Origin: Anaerolineales bacterium
Lineage (GTDB): Bacteria > Chloroflexota > Anaerolineae > Anaerolineales > UBA6663
Assembly (NCBI GenBank): GCA_020845955.1
Contig: JADLEU010000125.1
Location: 1-64,000 of the forward strand
DNA length: 64,000 nt
Direction: 5' to 3'
Shown: positions 1 to 9,653 of the stretch, in pieces
How positions within the stretch are numbered: position 1 is the first letter of the stretch
Layout of the letters: the number at the start of each line of letters is the position of its first letter
The notes under the pieces: model-generated
Databases searched by the model: none
What the model was told of the DNA's origin: nothing
Seen by the model: only the letters and a program-made list of their open reading frames with translations
Made by a program: the position numbers and the translations under genes

Positions 1-151
1 CGCAGCCGATTTCCAGGATGCGGCCGCCAGCCGGGATGGCCGCTAGCCTTGCAACGTCATCCACCAACTCAGACGGATAGCCCGGGCGCGCCTCGGCATA
101 CAGCTCAGCCGTTGTTTCGAATACGGCACGCCGTGTTCGGTCGATTGCCAT
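1..151 (-). CDS. class I SAM-dependent methyltransferase, N-terminal part (runs off window edge)
   Basis: Reverse complement of 1-151 reads MAIDRTRRAVFETTAELYAEARPGYPSELVDDVARLAAIPAGGRILEIGC, with a motif I-like LEIGC; not in the supplied ORF track because it is truncated. Confidence 0.75.
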   Translation of the reverse strand, partial: MAIDRTRRAVFETTAELYAEARPGYPSELVDDVARLAAIPAGGRILEIGC

Positions 152-459
152 GCGTTGGGATAGTTCAGAGAATCCTGTTCGAGTCCTCCCCGAAGGAGGC
201 CCTTCCAAAGGCGGTGTATCCCCCCGCCAGGTTGTCCCGGTACCCCTCGGCCCGACCAGGTCAGCGGCCAGGACGGTTGCCCCTTCGATCCGGCCGGGGT
301 GCTGGCCCGCCAGCAGGCTATTGGTCGGCGCCACGCGCAAACGTCCGGCGTTTTATCGGCTGGACCTTCGGTTCCACGCGCCAGGCTCCCGCCCTTACGG
401 CGCTCGGGAAGCGCGCCAGCAGCTAGGCGCCGTCAGGCCTACGCGACCGCGGGCTGCCA

Positions 460-762
460 TCAAGCGCGCTGGATAAAGGGCTGAGCAAAGCCTTTCCTGC
501 GGCCCGGATTCCCGTCATCAATAAGCGAAAAAGACAACACCTTGCCGCTCAGCGACCACCTGTATCGGCCGGTCCCGCCCTCGGGATAGGCGAAGGGTCC
601 TTCGACGTCAGTGACCTCTAACACATCGCTGACGACCCGGTAGGTGGCGACGACAATGACCTGCCCATCCAGCGTGGCGGTCGCCCGGCCGTGCCCGTCG
701 AATTCCACTACAGGAGAAGCGTCGCCGACCGTATAGGTGAAGAAACCGGTTGGGAATTCCAT
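460..762 (-). CDS. hypothetical protein
   Basis: 100-aa ORF MEFPTGFFTYTVGD...; plausible beta-rich composition; no family recognised. Confidence 0.5.
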   Translation of the reverse strand: MEFPTGFFTYTVGDASPVVEFDGHGRATATLDGQVIVVATYRVVSDVLEVTDVEGPFAYPEGGTGRYRWSLSGKVLSFSLIDDGNPGRRKGFAQPFIQRA

Positions 763-895
763 CGCCTGCCTTCCACTTGCCCGTCGGCAGCTACATGAGG
801 TGATGATAGCATACTGCCATAATCAGGGCCGGTCCGCCATGACAGGCGTCATGGACGTGGACCGGCCCATGGCGTACAGTAATCTGGAATGCCGG

Positions 896-1312
896 TCAGC
901 CGGTCATGCCGACCGACTTGTGGAAGTGCACCAGGAGCCAGGCGTCGCCGCGCTTCTCCAGCACCCAGGTGCAACGCAGTGGAAACGCAAGCTTCTGCTC
1001 GCCCATTTGGGCCGCAAAGGTCCACTGCGAGGTGGCCAGGGCGCTGGCTCCCCCGGCCAGCAGCCGCATGCGTACGTCGCTGGCCTCGATGCGAATGTCG
1101 GACAGGGCCGCGTCCTGCGCCTCCAGCGCGGCGCGCAGCGCCGTCCAGCCTTCCAGCCTCTCACTGGTCATAGCGCCAATCCAGACGGTGTTCTCGTCGG
1201 GGACCACGACGCGCGCGATCAGGTCCAAATCGCCCTGCTCTACGCCCGCGATCCACGTGTCAAGCACAGCCTGCACGGCATCCTGCTCATTGGCGACTGT
1301 TTGCGTCAACAT
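896..1312 (-). CDS. SnoaL-like / NTF2-like nuclear transport factor fold protein
   Basis: MLTQTVANEQDAVQAVLDTWIAGVEQGDLDLIARVVVPDENTVWIG...WVLEKRGDAWLLVHFHKS is typical of SnoaL-like domains; start taken at internal Met. Confidence 0.75.
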   Translation of the reverse strand: MLTQTVANEQDAVQAVLDTWIAGVEQGDLDLIARVVVPDENTVWIGAMTSERLEGWTALRAALEAQDAALSDIRIEASDVRMRLLAGGASALATSQWTFAAQMGEQKLAFPLRCTWVLEKRGDAWLLVHFHKSVGMTG

Positions 1313-1456
1313 GCTCTGATTTCCTTTCTTCTTGTGGTGTGACGGTTTCGCCGTCCAATAGACCATATCGAACTGACCCATTGGTATCAGTTTGGAGTAC
1401 AATCGGCGATACAGACCATGCGCAGATAGCCAATCGCAGTCAGGACGCCTAGCCAA

Positions 1457-3973
1457 ATGGAACCCGAATCAACCGCCTCGTTCGGGTATTGGGTTCGCCG
1501 CCGGCGCAAAGCCCTCGACCTGACCCAGGAGGCGCTGGCGCGCCTAGCCAACTGCGCGGCCGTGACAGTCAAGAAGATCGAAACGGACGAGCGCCGGCCG
1601 TCGCGCCAGGTGGCCGAACGGCTGGCCGACGTCCTGCGCATCCCGCCGGGGGAGCGGGTGTTGTTTCTCGAATGCGCGCGCGGGCAGCGCAGCCCGCTGC
1701 GGCTCGCGCTGGGCGACGCGCCTGTTCAGGCCGGCCCGCCGCCGCAGCGGGCCTCCCCTTCCCCCTTGCCAGCCCAATTGACTTCGTTCGTCGGCCGGAA
1801 CGCCGAGGTCCAGGCCATCGCCCAGCTGCTGAGGCGCGACGAAGTGCGGTTGGTCACGCTGACCGGCCCGGCCGGCGTCGGCAAGACCCGGCTCGCGCTC
1901 CAGGCCGCGGCCGAACTGCTCGACGACTACGCTGGCCGGACCCACTTCGTCAGCCTGGCCGCCCTGGCCCAGGCCGAACTCGTCGCGCCCCATCTTTGCC
2001 AGGCCCTGGACGTGCCGCTGCCACGACACGAGCCAGCCGTTGATGTCCTGAAAGCGGCGTTGCGGCCCTACCCGCGGTTGCTGCTCCTGGACAACTTCGA
2101 ACACCTGCTGGGAGCTGCCAGCCTGGTGGCCGAGCTGTTGGCCGCCGCCTCAGCTTTGAAGGTCGTGGCGACCAGCCGGGAACGGCTGCGACTGTCAGGC
2201 GAGTATGTGCTGGCGGTGCCGCCGCTGCCGCTCCCCGACCGGGCTGCACTTCGAGCCGGCGGGGCAGGCGCCGGCTGGCTGCTTGAGCAATCGGCCGCCA
2301 GCGCGTTGTTCGTGGCGCGCGGCCGGGCCGCCCGCCCCGGTTTGGGCGCCCAGCCAGGCGACGCCGTTGCCATCGGCGAGATTTGCCATCGCCTGGACGG
2401 GCTGCCGCTTGCCATCGAGTTGGCCGCCGCCCAGGCGCGCGTTTGGCAGCCGGCCGAACTGCTGGCGCGGCTGGAGGGCGGGCGACTGGGCGTCCTCAGG
2501 GGCGGCCCGCGCGACCTGCCCGCCCGGCAGCAGGCCCTGCGGCGGGTGCTGGACTGGAGCCATGGATTGCTGTCCGATCAGGAAAGGCGGCTATTTACGC
2601 GGCTCGGCGTCTTCGTGGGCGGCTGGACGCTGGAGGCCGCCCGGGCGATGGCCGGCCGGCCGCCTGACTCCGATTCTGATCCGGTTCTCGACGTCACCGA
2701 AGTGCTCACCCAACTGGTCGAGAAGAGCCTGGTCCTGCGCGAGCCAGGGCCGAGCACACGTTTTCGAATGCTGGAGACCGTGCGCGAGTACGCCCTGGAC
2801 CGGCTCGCGGCTTCGGGCACGGCAGACGCGGCTCGCGCTCGGCACCTGGGTTACTATGCCGCGCTGGCCCAGGCGGCGGAGGCCGCCGCCTACGCCGGCC
2901 AGCCGATCAATGCCTGTGTGGATCAGGTAGCGCTGGAGATGGACAACGTGCGGGCGGCCCTCGGGTGGGGATTGGCCGGGCATGCCGCCCAGGCGGCCGC
3001 CGAGCTGGCTGGCAGCATGGCGCTCTTCTGGCACATTCGCGGCCAGGTCGTCGAAGGCCGCCGCTGGCTGGAGCAGGCGGTGGCCGCCGTACCCGAGCCG
3101 GGTCCAGCCCGAGCGCGGGCGCTAACCGGCGCAGGGGTGATGGCCTGGCAGCAGGGCGACTACGCCGCCGCGCAGGCGCAGTGTGAGGCCAGCCTGGCGA
3201 TCTGGCACGCGCTCGGTATGCCCACCGGCTCACCGGACGATCGAGGATTGGAGTTCAGTCTGCATGTGCTCGGGCACGTACGCTTCGACCAGCGCGACTA
3301 TGCCGCGGCGCGGGAGCTGTTTGCCGAGAGCCTGGAACTGAGCCGCGGGTTGAACATCGAGCCGGAGATTACGGTGCTCATCGGCGACCTGGGGCTCGTA
3401 GCCAGCCACCTGGGCGATTACGCTCAGGCACGTTTTCACTATGAGGAGAGCGTGGCGCGCGCGCGCCGTCTGAACGACACGGGCACGATCGTCGATAACC
3501 TGATCCGTCTCGGCGATCTGGCGCGGCTAGACGGCGATTACGAGCGCGCCGCGACCTATTATGAAGAGAGCCTGAGCCTGTGCCGGGCGACCGGACGGCA
3601 GCTCGATCTGGCCGCCGCCCTGCACAAGCTGAGCCATGTCGCCCGCTGGCGCGGCGATCATGGCCAGGCCGAAGCCCTGCTCAGCGAAAGCCTGGCGCTG
3701 CAGCGCGAGCACCGCAACCAACAGGGCATCGCCGAATGCCTGGCAGGCCTGGCAGAAGTGGACGCAGCGTGCGGCGAGGCGGAGAATGCGGCTCGTCTAT
3801 TTGGGCAGGCCCAGGCGATCCTGGACGCGATTGGTGCGCCGCTCGCGCCCGCCGACCAGACCGAATGGGAGCACGGGATTCGCGCCGCCCGCGCGCGGTT
3901 GGAGACGGAGGCGTTCGATTTGGCTTGGTCGGCCGGGCACACATCGGACGTGGACATCACTGGCTCCGGCTGA
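1457..3973 (+). CDS. XRE-HTH / NB-ARC-like ATPase / TPR transcriptional regulator
   Basis: N-terminal HTH (RRRRKALDLTQEALARLANCAAVTVKKIE), Walker A GPAGVGKTRLALQ, LLLLDNFEH Walker B-like motif, C-terminal TPRs. Confidence 0.9.
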   Translation: MEPESTASFGYWVRRRRKALDLTQEALARLANCAAVTVKKIETDERRPSRQVAERLADVLRIPPGERVLFLECARGQRSPLRLALGDAPVQAGPPPQRASPSPLPAQLTSFVGRNAEVQAIAQLLRRDEVRLVTLTGPAGVGKTRLALQAAAELLDDYAGRTHFVSLAALAQAELVAPHLCQALDVPLPRHEPAVDVLKAALRPYPRLLLLDNFEHLLGAASLVAELLAAASALKVVATSRERLRLSGEYVLAVPPLPLPDRAALRAGGAGAGWLLEQSAASALFVARGRAARPGLGAQPGDAVAIGEICHRLDGLPLAIELAAAQARVWQPAELLARLEGGRLGVLRGGPRDLPARQQALRRVLDWSHGLLSDQERRLFTRLGVFVGGWTLEAARAMAGRPPDSDSDPVLDVTEVLTQLVEKSLVLREPGPSTRFRMLETVREYALDRLAASGTADAARARHLGYYAALAQAAEAAAYAGQPINACVDQVALEMDNVRAALGWGLAGHAAQAAAELAGSMALFWHIRGQVVEGRRWLEQAVAAVPEPGPARARALTGAGVMAWQQGDYAAAQAQCEASLAIWHALGMPTGSPDDRGLEFSLHVLGHVRFDQRDYAAARELFAESLELSRGLNIEPEITVLIGDLGLVASHLGDYAQARFHYEESVARARRLNDTGTIVDNLIRLGDLARLDGDYERAATYYEESLSLCRATGRQLDLAAALHKLSHVARWRGDHGQAEALLSESLALQREHRNQQGIAECLAGLAEVDAACGEAENAARLFGQAQAILDAIGAPLAPADQTEWEHGIRAARARLETEAFDLAWSAGHTSDVDITGSG

Positions 3974-4043
3974 TCGGCGGTCTTGGCCAACCATTTAATC
4001 GGCGGCTAGCAGCCCGTGTGGTCCAATACTCGGAGGTCATGCG

Positions 4044-4913
4044 ATGCTCGATACGCTCATCCACTCGCTCGCCCTCGCGGCGCAGCTCGAAGACGAAGGG
4101 CAGTTCAACAACGCCAAGCTCCTGCGCGCCGCGTGCGATTCTCTGCTCACCCGTGCCGCGCGCCGGCATAGCCTGCCGGTGGACAAGGCCGGACTGCTGG
4201 CTGAAACAGATCGGGCCATCAAAGCACTGGGGGCGTTGGAGGTTGGGGACGACCTGCTGACCGCGCTCCGACATGCGCGAACGGCCATGGCCGAAGGGCA
4301 CCTGGCGCGGTTTGCTGAGACACCGGACCCGTTCGTCTGCCGGACGTGCGGGCACCTCAGCCTGAGCGCGGCTGCCAACACCTGTCCGATCTGCGGCGCG
4401 AAGGCCGCCACGTTCAATCGCTTCCGCGCCATTTACTGGCTCGAAGCGCTGGATCCCTTCGCGGCGCTCGAACATCTCCGTGAGACCCCCGGGAAGCTGG
4501 CCGATCTGCTGGCGGACGTCTCGGACGCCGATGCGGGTCAAGCGTCTGAAGACCTCGGCTGGTCGCTGCGGCAAGCGCTGACGCACTTGCGCGACGCGCA
4601 GGGCGTCTTGGATCAACGCGTTGACCGCATCCTCGACTATGAGGACCCGGTGCTCGAATCCAAAGCTGTGTTTGAATGGGCCAGGAACGAGGCCGGCCAG
4701 CCGCCCACCCTAAGCGGGATATTTGAGTCGTATCGCGCCTCGCGCGCGCATACCCTGGCCCGGCTGGAACACCTGCCGCTCGCCAACTGGTAGCGGCGCG
4801 GCCAGCACGAGGAGTTTGGCGAGTTGCGTCTCTATCACCAGGTCAGCTACTTCGCCTGCCACGAGCTCGTCCATTTTCCGCAGCTTGACCGCCTGCGGCA
4901 GCCAGCCGCCTGA
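4044..4913 (+). pseudogene. DinB-like protein with CxxC zinc-ribbon insert, interrupted by in-frame TAG at 4791-4793
   Basis: ORF 4044-4793 ends ...RLEHLPLANW*; the same frame continues RRGQHEEFGELRLYHQVSYFACHELVHFPQLDRLRQPAA* to 4913, completing a DinB-like C-terminus. Confidence 0.75.
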
Positions 4914-4962
4914 AGCCAGATGTGCCAAGCCGCCATCCGATTTCCCGCAAAGGAGAAGACCA

Positions 4963-6201
4963 GTGGACAACTCAACTGCCAGCCCACGTATCGCCACCCT
5001 GGCTTCGGCACTCGCCGCCGGGGATCGTGCGGCCCTGTCTGAATTCTGGCGGGCGCTTACCGAGCAAGGCGCGCCGCTCATCGAGCCCATCGTGGGTGAC
5101 CTTGACTACTCGCTGGTGACGTTCGTCTGGCGGGCGGCCGGTGAGGGGACGGCGCCGGCCGTGGTCAGTGCCCTGCCCGGTCGAGACACGACTGATCCGA
5201 TGGAGCACCTGGCAGGCACCGATGTGTGGCACAGGACCTACCGCGTGCGTAACGACACGCGCGAGTCGTACCAGTTTGCCATCGGCGGCGAGCACGTGAC
5301 CGACCCGCTCAACCCGCGCCAGCATGTCTTCCCCGACGACGACGAGGTGGGCTTCAAGGGCTGGGCGTCTTCGGTGTTGGAGGGGCCGCAGGCGCCGCCG
5401 CAGCGCTGGAGCCTGGCTCGACCGGAGGTGCCGGCCGGCGCGATCAGCCTAAAGCGGATCACGAGCGCCGTCCTGGCTCGTGATTACCGCGTCTGGGTGT
5501 ACACCCCGCCGGGCTACTCACCGGACGCCGGGCCATACGGCTACGCCGTCTTCCTGGATGGCGGGTTTTACCTGGACGTGGCCCACGCGACCCAGGCGCT
5601 GGACAACCTGACGGCTGACCGCCTGATCTCGCCCCTCGTGGCGGTGTTCGTGAGCTCGGCCTATGATCCAACTCGCCAACGCGACCTCGCCTGCCACGTG
5701 CCCTTCGAGCAGTTCTTGACCCAGGAATTGCTGGCGTGGGTGCGTGCACGTTACCGGCTGACGGATGATCCTAGCCGGTCGGCTTTGGTCGGCTGCAGCC
5801 TGGGGGGCCTGATGGTCGCCTTCGTCGGTCTGCACCACCCGGGCCTGTTCGGCAACATCCTGTGCCAGTCCGCCTATTTTGGATGGCGCCCGAAAGCAGA
5901 GCCCGAGGACGGTTGGATCATCCGCCAGTACCGCGACCGGCCAGGCCTGCCCTTGCGCTTCTTCATGGATGTCGGCCGGCTCGAAACGGACGTTGGCACC
6001 TGGGAACCCGGTTTTGGCAATTTCCTGGCCGCGGCACGTCATATGCGCGATGTGCTGTTAGCGAAGGGCTACCCGGTGCACTACCATGAGTTCAGCGGCG
6101 CCCACAACCCGATGAACTGGCCCGACACCCTGCCGCTGGGGCTGATAGCCCTGCTGGGCACGCCGGCTGCGCGGGCCAAGACTGGTCCTAGTCCAGCTTG
6201 A
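4963..6201 (+). CDS. enterochelin esterase-like alpha/beta hydrolase
   Basis: GTG start after AAGGAG-like RBS; RDYRVWVYTPPGY...VFLDGG...GCSLGGLM nucleophile elbow; Fes N-terminal-like domain. Confidence 0.85.
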   Translation: MDNSTASPRIATLASALAAGDRAALSEFWRALTEQGAPLIEPIVGDLDYSLVTFVWRAAGEGTAPAVVSALPGRDTTDPMEHLAGTDVWHRTYRVRNDTRESYQFAIGGEHVTDPLNPRQHVFPDDDEVGFKGWASSVLEGPQAPPQRWSLARPEVPAGAISLKRITSAVLARDYRVWVYTPPGYSPDAGPYGYAVFLDGGFYLDVAHATQALDNLTADRLISPLVAVFVSSAYDPTRQRDLACHVPFEQFLTQELLAWVRARYRLTDDPSRSALVGCSLGGLMVAFVGLHHPGLFGNILCQSAYFGWRPKAEPEDGWIIRQYRDRPGLPLRFFMDVGRLETDVGTWEPGFGNFLAAARHMRDVLLAKGYPVHYHEFSGAHNPMNWPDTLPLGLIALLGTPAARAKTGPSPA

Positions 6202-6829
6202 TCAGCCCGAGCCGTAGCGCCGTCACGACGGCCTGTGTCCGATTGGGCTGCTCGAGCTTGGCCAGGATGCTTTTGGCGTGCGAGCGGATCGTCTCTTCGG
6301 ACACGAACAGCTGTCTGCCGATCTCGCGGTAGGTGGCAGTGGTGGCCATCAGGCGCAGCACCTCCAACTCACGTCCCGACAGGGCGGGGCGGCACGTCAG
6401 CGGCGCGACGGCCGCCGCGTTGGCCCGCGACAAGATAGCTCGGGCAACGGAAGCGTGAATGTACTCGCCGCCGGAGGCGACCGTGCGGACTGCGTGGGCC
6501 AGCTCGTCCGGGCCGACGTCCTTGGGCACGTATCCATCCACGACGTCCAGGCTGTCGAGCACCTGCTCGTCGATCTCGGCGCCGCTGAGCAGGATGAGCC
6601 GCGTGCTGGGGCAGCCCGCGCGCAGCTGCGCCGCCGCGCCGTCGCCATTGAGCCGCGGCATCTTTAGGTCGAGCAAGACCAGGTCGGGCTGCAGCGCCCG
6701 CGCGAGCTCGACCGCCTCGACGCCATCGTGGGCCTCACCGACGACCTCGAATCCCGGCTCCAGGCTCAACACCATCACCAAGCCCTTGCGCACCACCTCG
6801 TGGTCGTCGGCAATCAACAGGCGGATCAC
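6188..6829 (-). CDS. NarL/FixJ-family response regulator (REC + LuxR HTH)
   Basis: MIRLLIADDHEVVRKGL...DLVLLDLKMP...SGRELEVLRLMA...RSHAKSILAKLEQPNRTQAV. Confidence 0.95.
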   Translation of the reverse strand: MIRLLIADDHEVVRKGLVMVLSLEPGFEVVGEAHDGVEAVELARALQPDLVLLDLKMPRLNGDGAAAQLRAGCPSTRLILLSGAEIDEQVLDSLDVVDGYVPKDVGPDELAHAVRTVASGGEYIHASVARAILSRANAAAVAPLTCRPALSGRELEVLRLMATTATYREIGRQLFVSEETIRSHAKSILAKLEQPNRTQAVVTALRLGLIKLD

Positions 6830-6832
6830 GGG

Positions 6833-8578
6833 TCAGCGGTCTTTCTCAGCGGGGATGGTGACCAGCAGCGAGGCGCCGGCGCCTGGCCGCGACAGGATCT
6901 CGCAGCTTCCGCCCAGCGACGCCGCCCGGTCCTGAATGCCCCGCAGGCCAAAATGCTCGCGGTCGAACTCGCGGGCGATGGCCCGCGCCGGGTCGAAGCC
7001 GCGGCCGTTGTCGCGCACCACCAACGCCGCCTGCCCCCCGGTGATGTCAAGGCACACGCTGGCCTCGGCCGCATGGGCATGGCGCACGACGTTGTTCAGC
7101 GCCTCCTGCGCCACCCGGTACAAACCGCGCTTGGTGCTGGGAGCCAGGCGGGAAAAATCGCCGCGGACCTCCACGGATAATGCCAACTGTCCGGCCCGGC
7201 AGGCGTCGGCCAGGTACCGCCGCAAATCATCGGCAAAGCGCTCGGCAGTCAGCTCGGATGGCCAGATGTCCAGGATGGACTGGCGCACTTCGACACGCGT
7301 GGCCTCTGCCAGGTCGCGCATTTGCGCCAGCTCGCCACGGATCGCGTGGGCATCCTCCGGCAGGAGCTTGAGGCAGGCATCCAGCGAGTAGCGAAGACCA
7401 AACAGCGACTGCGACACCGTGTCGTGGATATCGCGCGCAAAACGAATCCGCTCTTCCTGGACCGCCAGCCGCTGGGCGCGATCGATGCACAGCATGGTGG
7501 TGCCGACTGCCACGGCTGCCTGGCTGGCGATGGCATGCAGGGAGCGCAGGCGGGCCGGATCGCCGCCGTCGGATGCGTCGACCAGCAGCACACCCACCGG
7601 ATGCTCGCGCAGCAGCATGGGGAAGAGGTGGTAGGGCGTCGCGCCCAGACAGGCGCGCAGCGGCTCGTCGCTGGCCAGGGCCGCGCCGGCAACGAAGGGC
7701 GCCAGCCGCGCCTGTCCCTCCAACAGGCAGCGCGCAATCTCGCCGCTCTCTGGCGCCAGCGCCAGGCGAGCGGTGTGCGGCAGGTCGCAGCGCAGCCTGC
7801 CATGATCTGAGCGGCTCTTGCTGAGCCAGGCGGTGATCACGCGCTCGTCTGCGTTTACCAGCGCGATGATGGCCTGCGGGTAGCCGAGCTCGCCGGTGAC
7901 CACGTTGAGCACATGTTCCTGCACTTCGTTCACGTCGGCCGCCGTTTGAAGGTGCAGCGTCAGGTTGTGGATCACGGCCAGGTCGCGGTGGGTCCGGTCG
8001 AGTTCCGCATGGGTGTCGCCCAACCTGGCCAACAGGGTCGTGGCATAGCCGAAGGTCCCGGCGAGAAGGAAATAGCCAACCAGGTACAGCACCAGGCTGG
8101 TCACCGAGAGCCCAGCCTGGCGCGCCCCCAGCCCGCTCAGGATGAACCAGGCGGCCATGCCGGCCGCGCCTAAGAGGGCGCCCCGCCATTGGAAGAAGAA
8201 TGCGGCCGCGAGGATGGGGCTAAAGCTGTAGAGGTAGAAGGCCGTGTCCTGGCCCCCGCTGAGCCAGATCAGCCCGCCGCATAGGGACAGGTCAACCACC
8301 AACAGCCACGGCCGCCGCAGCAGCGCGGCATTCAATGGACCGGCGCCGGCGGTGATAACGACGTTCAACGCGACCGCCGTGCCCAGGGCCAGACGCAGAC
8401 CATCGTCGCGCCCGCCGGTGGCCAACTGTAACATCGTGGGAATTAGGCTGAGCCAGCGGTACCACACCAGCAGGCGGAACACTTGCGGGGCGTTTGTGGT
8501 TTGAGGATGAGCCACCCACCTACGTAGATCGTTCACGGCGGCCTCCTGCGCTGATCGACGGCTGGATGCGCTTGACAC
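6833..8578 (-). CDS. membrane sensor histidine kinase (HisKA_3/HATPase, GAF-like)
   Basis: N-terminal hydrophobic segments, FARDIHDTVSQSLFGLRYSLD H-box, NNVVRHAHA N-box, DNGRGF and FGLRGIQDRA motifs. Confidence 0.93.
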   Translation of the reverse strand: MSSASSRRSAQEAAVNDLRRWVAHPQTTNAPQVFRLLVWYRWLSLIPTMLQLATGGRDDGLRLALGTAVALNVVITAGAGPLNAALLRRPWLLVVDLSLCGGLIWLSGGQDTAFYLYSFSPILAAAFFFQWRGALLGAAGMAAWFILSGLGARQAGLSVTSLVLYLVGYFLLAGTFGYATTLLARLGDTHAELDRTHRDLAVIHNLTLHLQTAADVNEVQEHVLNVVTGELGYPQAIIALVNADERVITAWLSKSRSDHGRLRCDLPHTARLALAPESGEIARCLLEGQARLAPFVAGAALASDEPLRACLGATPYHLFPMLLREHPVGVLLVDASDGGDPARLRSLHAIASQAAVAVGTTMLCIDRAQRLAVQEERIRFARDIHDTVSQSLFGLRYSLDACLKLLPEDAHAIRGELAQMRDLAEATRVEVRQSILDIWPSELTAERFADDLRRYLADACRAGQLALSVEVRGDFSRLAPSTKRGLYRVAQEALNNVVRHAHAAEASVCLDITGGQAALVVRDNGRGFDPARAIAREFDREHFGLRGIQDRAASLGGSCEILSRPGAGASLLVTIPAEKDR

Positions 8579-8600
8579 CCTGTCCCGCGCTCAGGACCGG

Positions 8601-9581
8601 CTAGTCCTGTCCGGCAATCTCCGGATGGGCAAATAGGCTTGGCTCGCCGCCGGTGTGCAAGAAGACCACGGTGTCGTCCGGCGTGATGCGGCCCGCCTGG
8701 ACTTCGCCAATCAACCCGGCCAGGGCCTTGCCGCTGTACGTCGGGTCGAGGAAGAGGCCTTCGGTGCGGGCCGCCAGCCGGATGGCTGCTACTCCCTCCG
8801 CCGAAGGCGCCCCGTAGCCGGCGCCAATAAAGCCGCCGCGCACAAGGACATCCTGCGGGTCGACTGCCAGCGAGCCGCCGGCCAGGCGCGCGGCTTCTTG
8901 TGCCAGGCGCGTGATGCGCGCCTGACACTCGGCAACGGGACGGCTGACGGTAATGCCGCAGATCCGATAGGGCGCCGCGCGCAGCTTCGCCCCGGCCAGC
9001 AGCCCGGCCTGGGTGCCGCAGGACCCCGTGGCCAGCACCAGCCAGGTGGGGTGCGCGCCCAGCGCCTCCAGCTGCGCCTCCAGCTCGCCCACGGCCCCCA
9101 GGTAGCCCAGCGCGCCGAGCGCGGAAGCGCCCCCGCGCGGGATCACATACGGCCGCCGGCCGGCCGTGGCCAGCTCCGCCGCCGTCGCCTCGATCTGGAC
9201 ATCCACCTCTTCCCGGTTGGGTAAGCCAGTGAAACGCAGATCCACCCCCAGCAACTCATCCAACAATAAGTTGCCCAGCGCTTGCGGCGGGCGCGCGTTG
9301 TGGATGACTGCCACCATCGCCAACCCGGCCACGCGCGCCGCGGCGGCTGTCGCGCGCACGTGGTTAGACTGTGGCCCGGCCCCGGTGACGATTACGTCGG
9401 CCCGGCATGCCAGCGCGTCCGCCAGGTAATACTCCAACCCACGCACCTTGTTGCCCCCCATGGCAAAACCAGTCAGGTCATCGCGCTTGACCAGCAAGCG
9501 CGGGCCGCCCAGCGCCGCCGCCAGGCGCGGCGCCTCTACCAGCGGGGTTGGCAGCAGGGCCAGCGGGTAGCGCGGCAACAT
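8601..9581 (-). CDS. PLP-dependent D-cysteine desulfhydrase / ACC deaminase-like enzyme (candidate XcbE-like CoM biosynthesis)
   Basis: LPTPLVEAPRLAAALGGPRLLVKRDDLTGFAMGGNKVRGLEYYLADAL...GAGPQSNHVRATAAAA is the family signature; last gene of the ComA/MtrH train. Confidence 0.85.
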   Translation of the reverse strand: MLPRYPLALLPTPLVEAPRLAAALGGPRLLVKRDDLTGFAMGGNKVRGLEYYLADALACRADVIVTGAGPQSNHVRATAAAARVAGLAMVAVIHNARPPQALGNLLLDELLGVDLRFTGLPNREEVDVQIEATAAELATAGRRPYVIPRGGASALGALGYLGAVGELEAQLEALGAHPTWLVLATGSCGTQAGLLAGAKLRAAPYRICGITVSRPVAECQARITRLAQEAARLAGGSLAVDPQDVLVRGGFIGAGYGAPSAEGVAAIRLAARTEGLFLDPTYSGKALAGLIGEVQAGRITPDDTVVFLHTGGEPSLFAHPEIAGQD

Positions 9582-9653
9582 CTTACGCGCCTCGCGGCGC
9601 CATGGCCGCCGGGGCCTGCCCAGACCGGCCCGGCATTCGTCGTGCTCCAGGCA

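Noticed and set aside
170-210. tRNA-like T-arm 'GTTCGAGTCCT' near 178
   Set aside because: No acceptor, D-arm or anticodon arm could be assembled around it.
737-1342. Long ORFs overlapping real genes on the opposite strand or other frames (e.g. 737-1342, 9282-10604, 18056-19774, 27185-28591)
   Set aside because: High-GC antisense/alternate-frame artefacts: Arg/Ala/Gly/Pro-rich or low-complexity, no family motifs, opposite well-supported genes.
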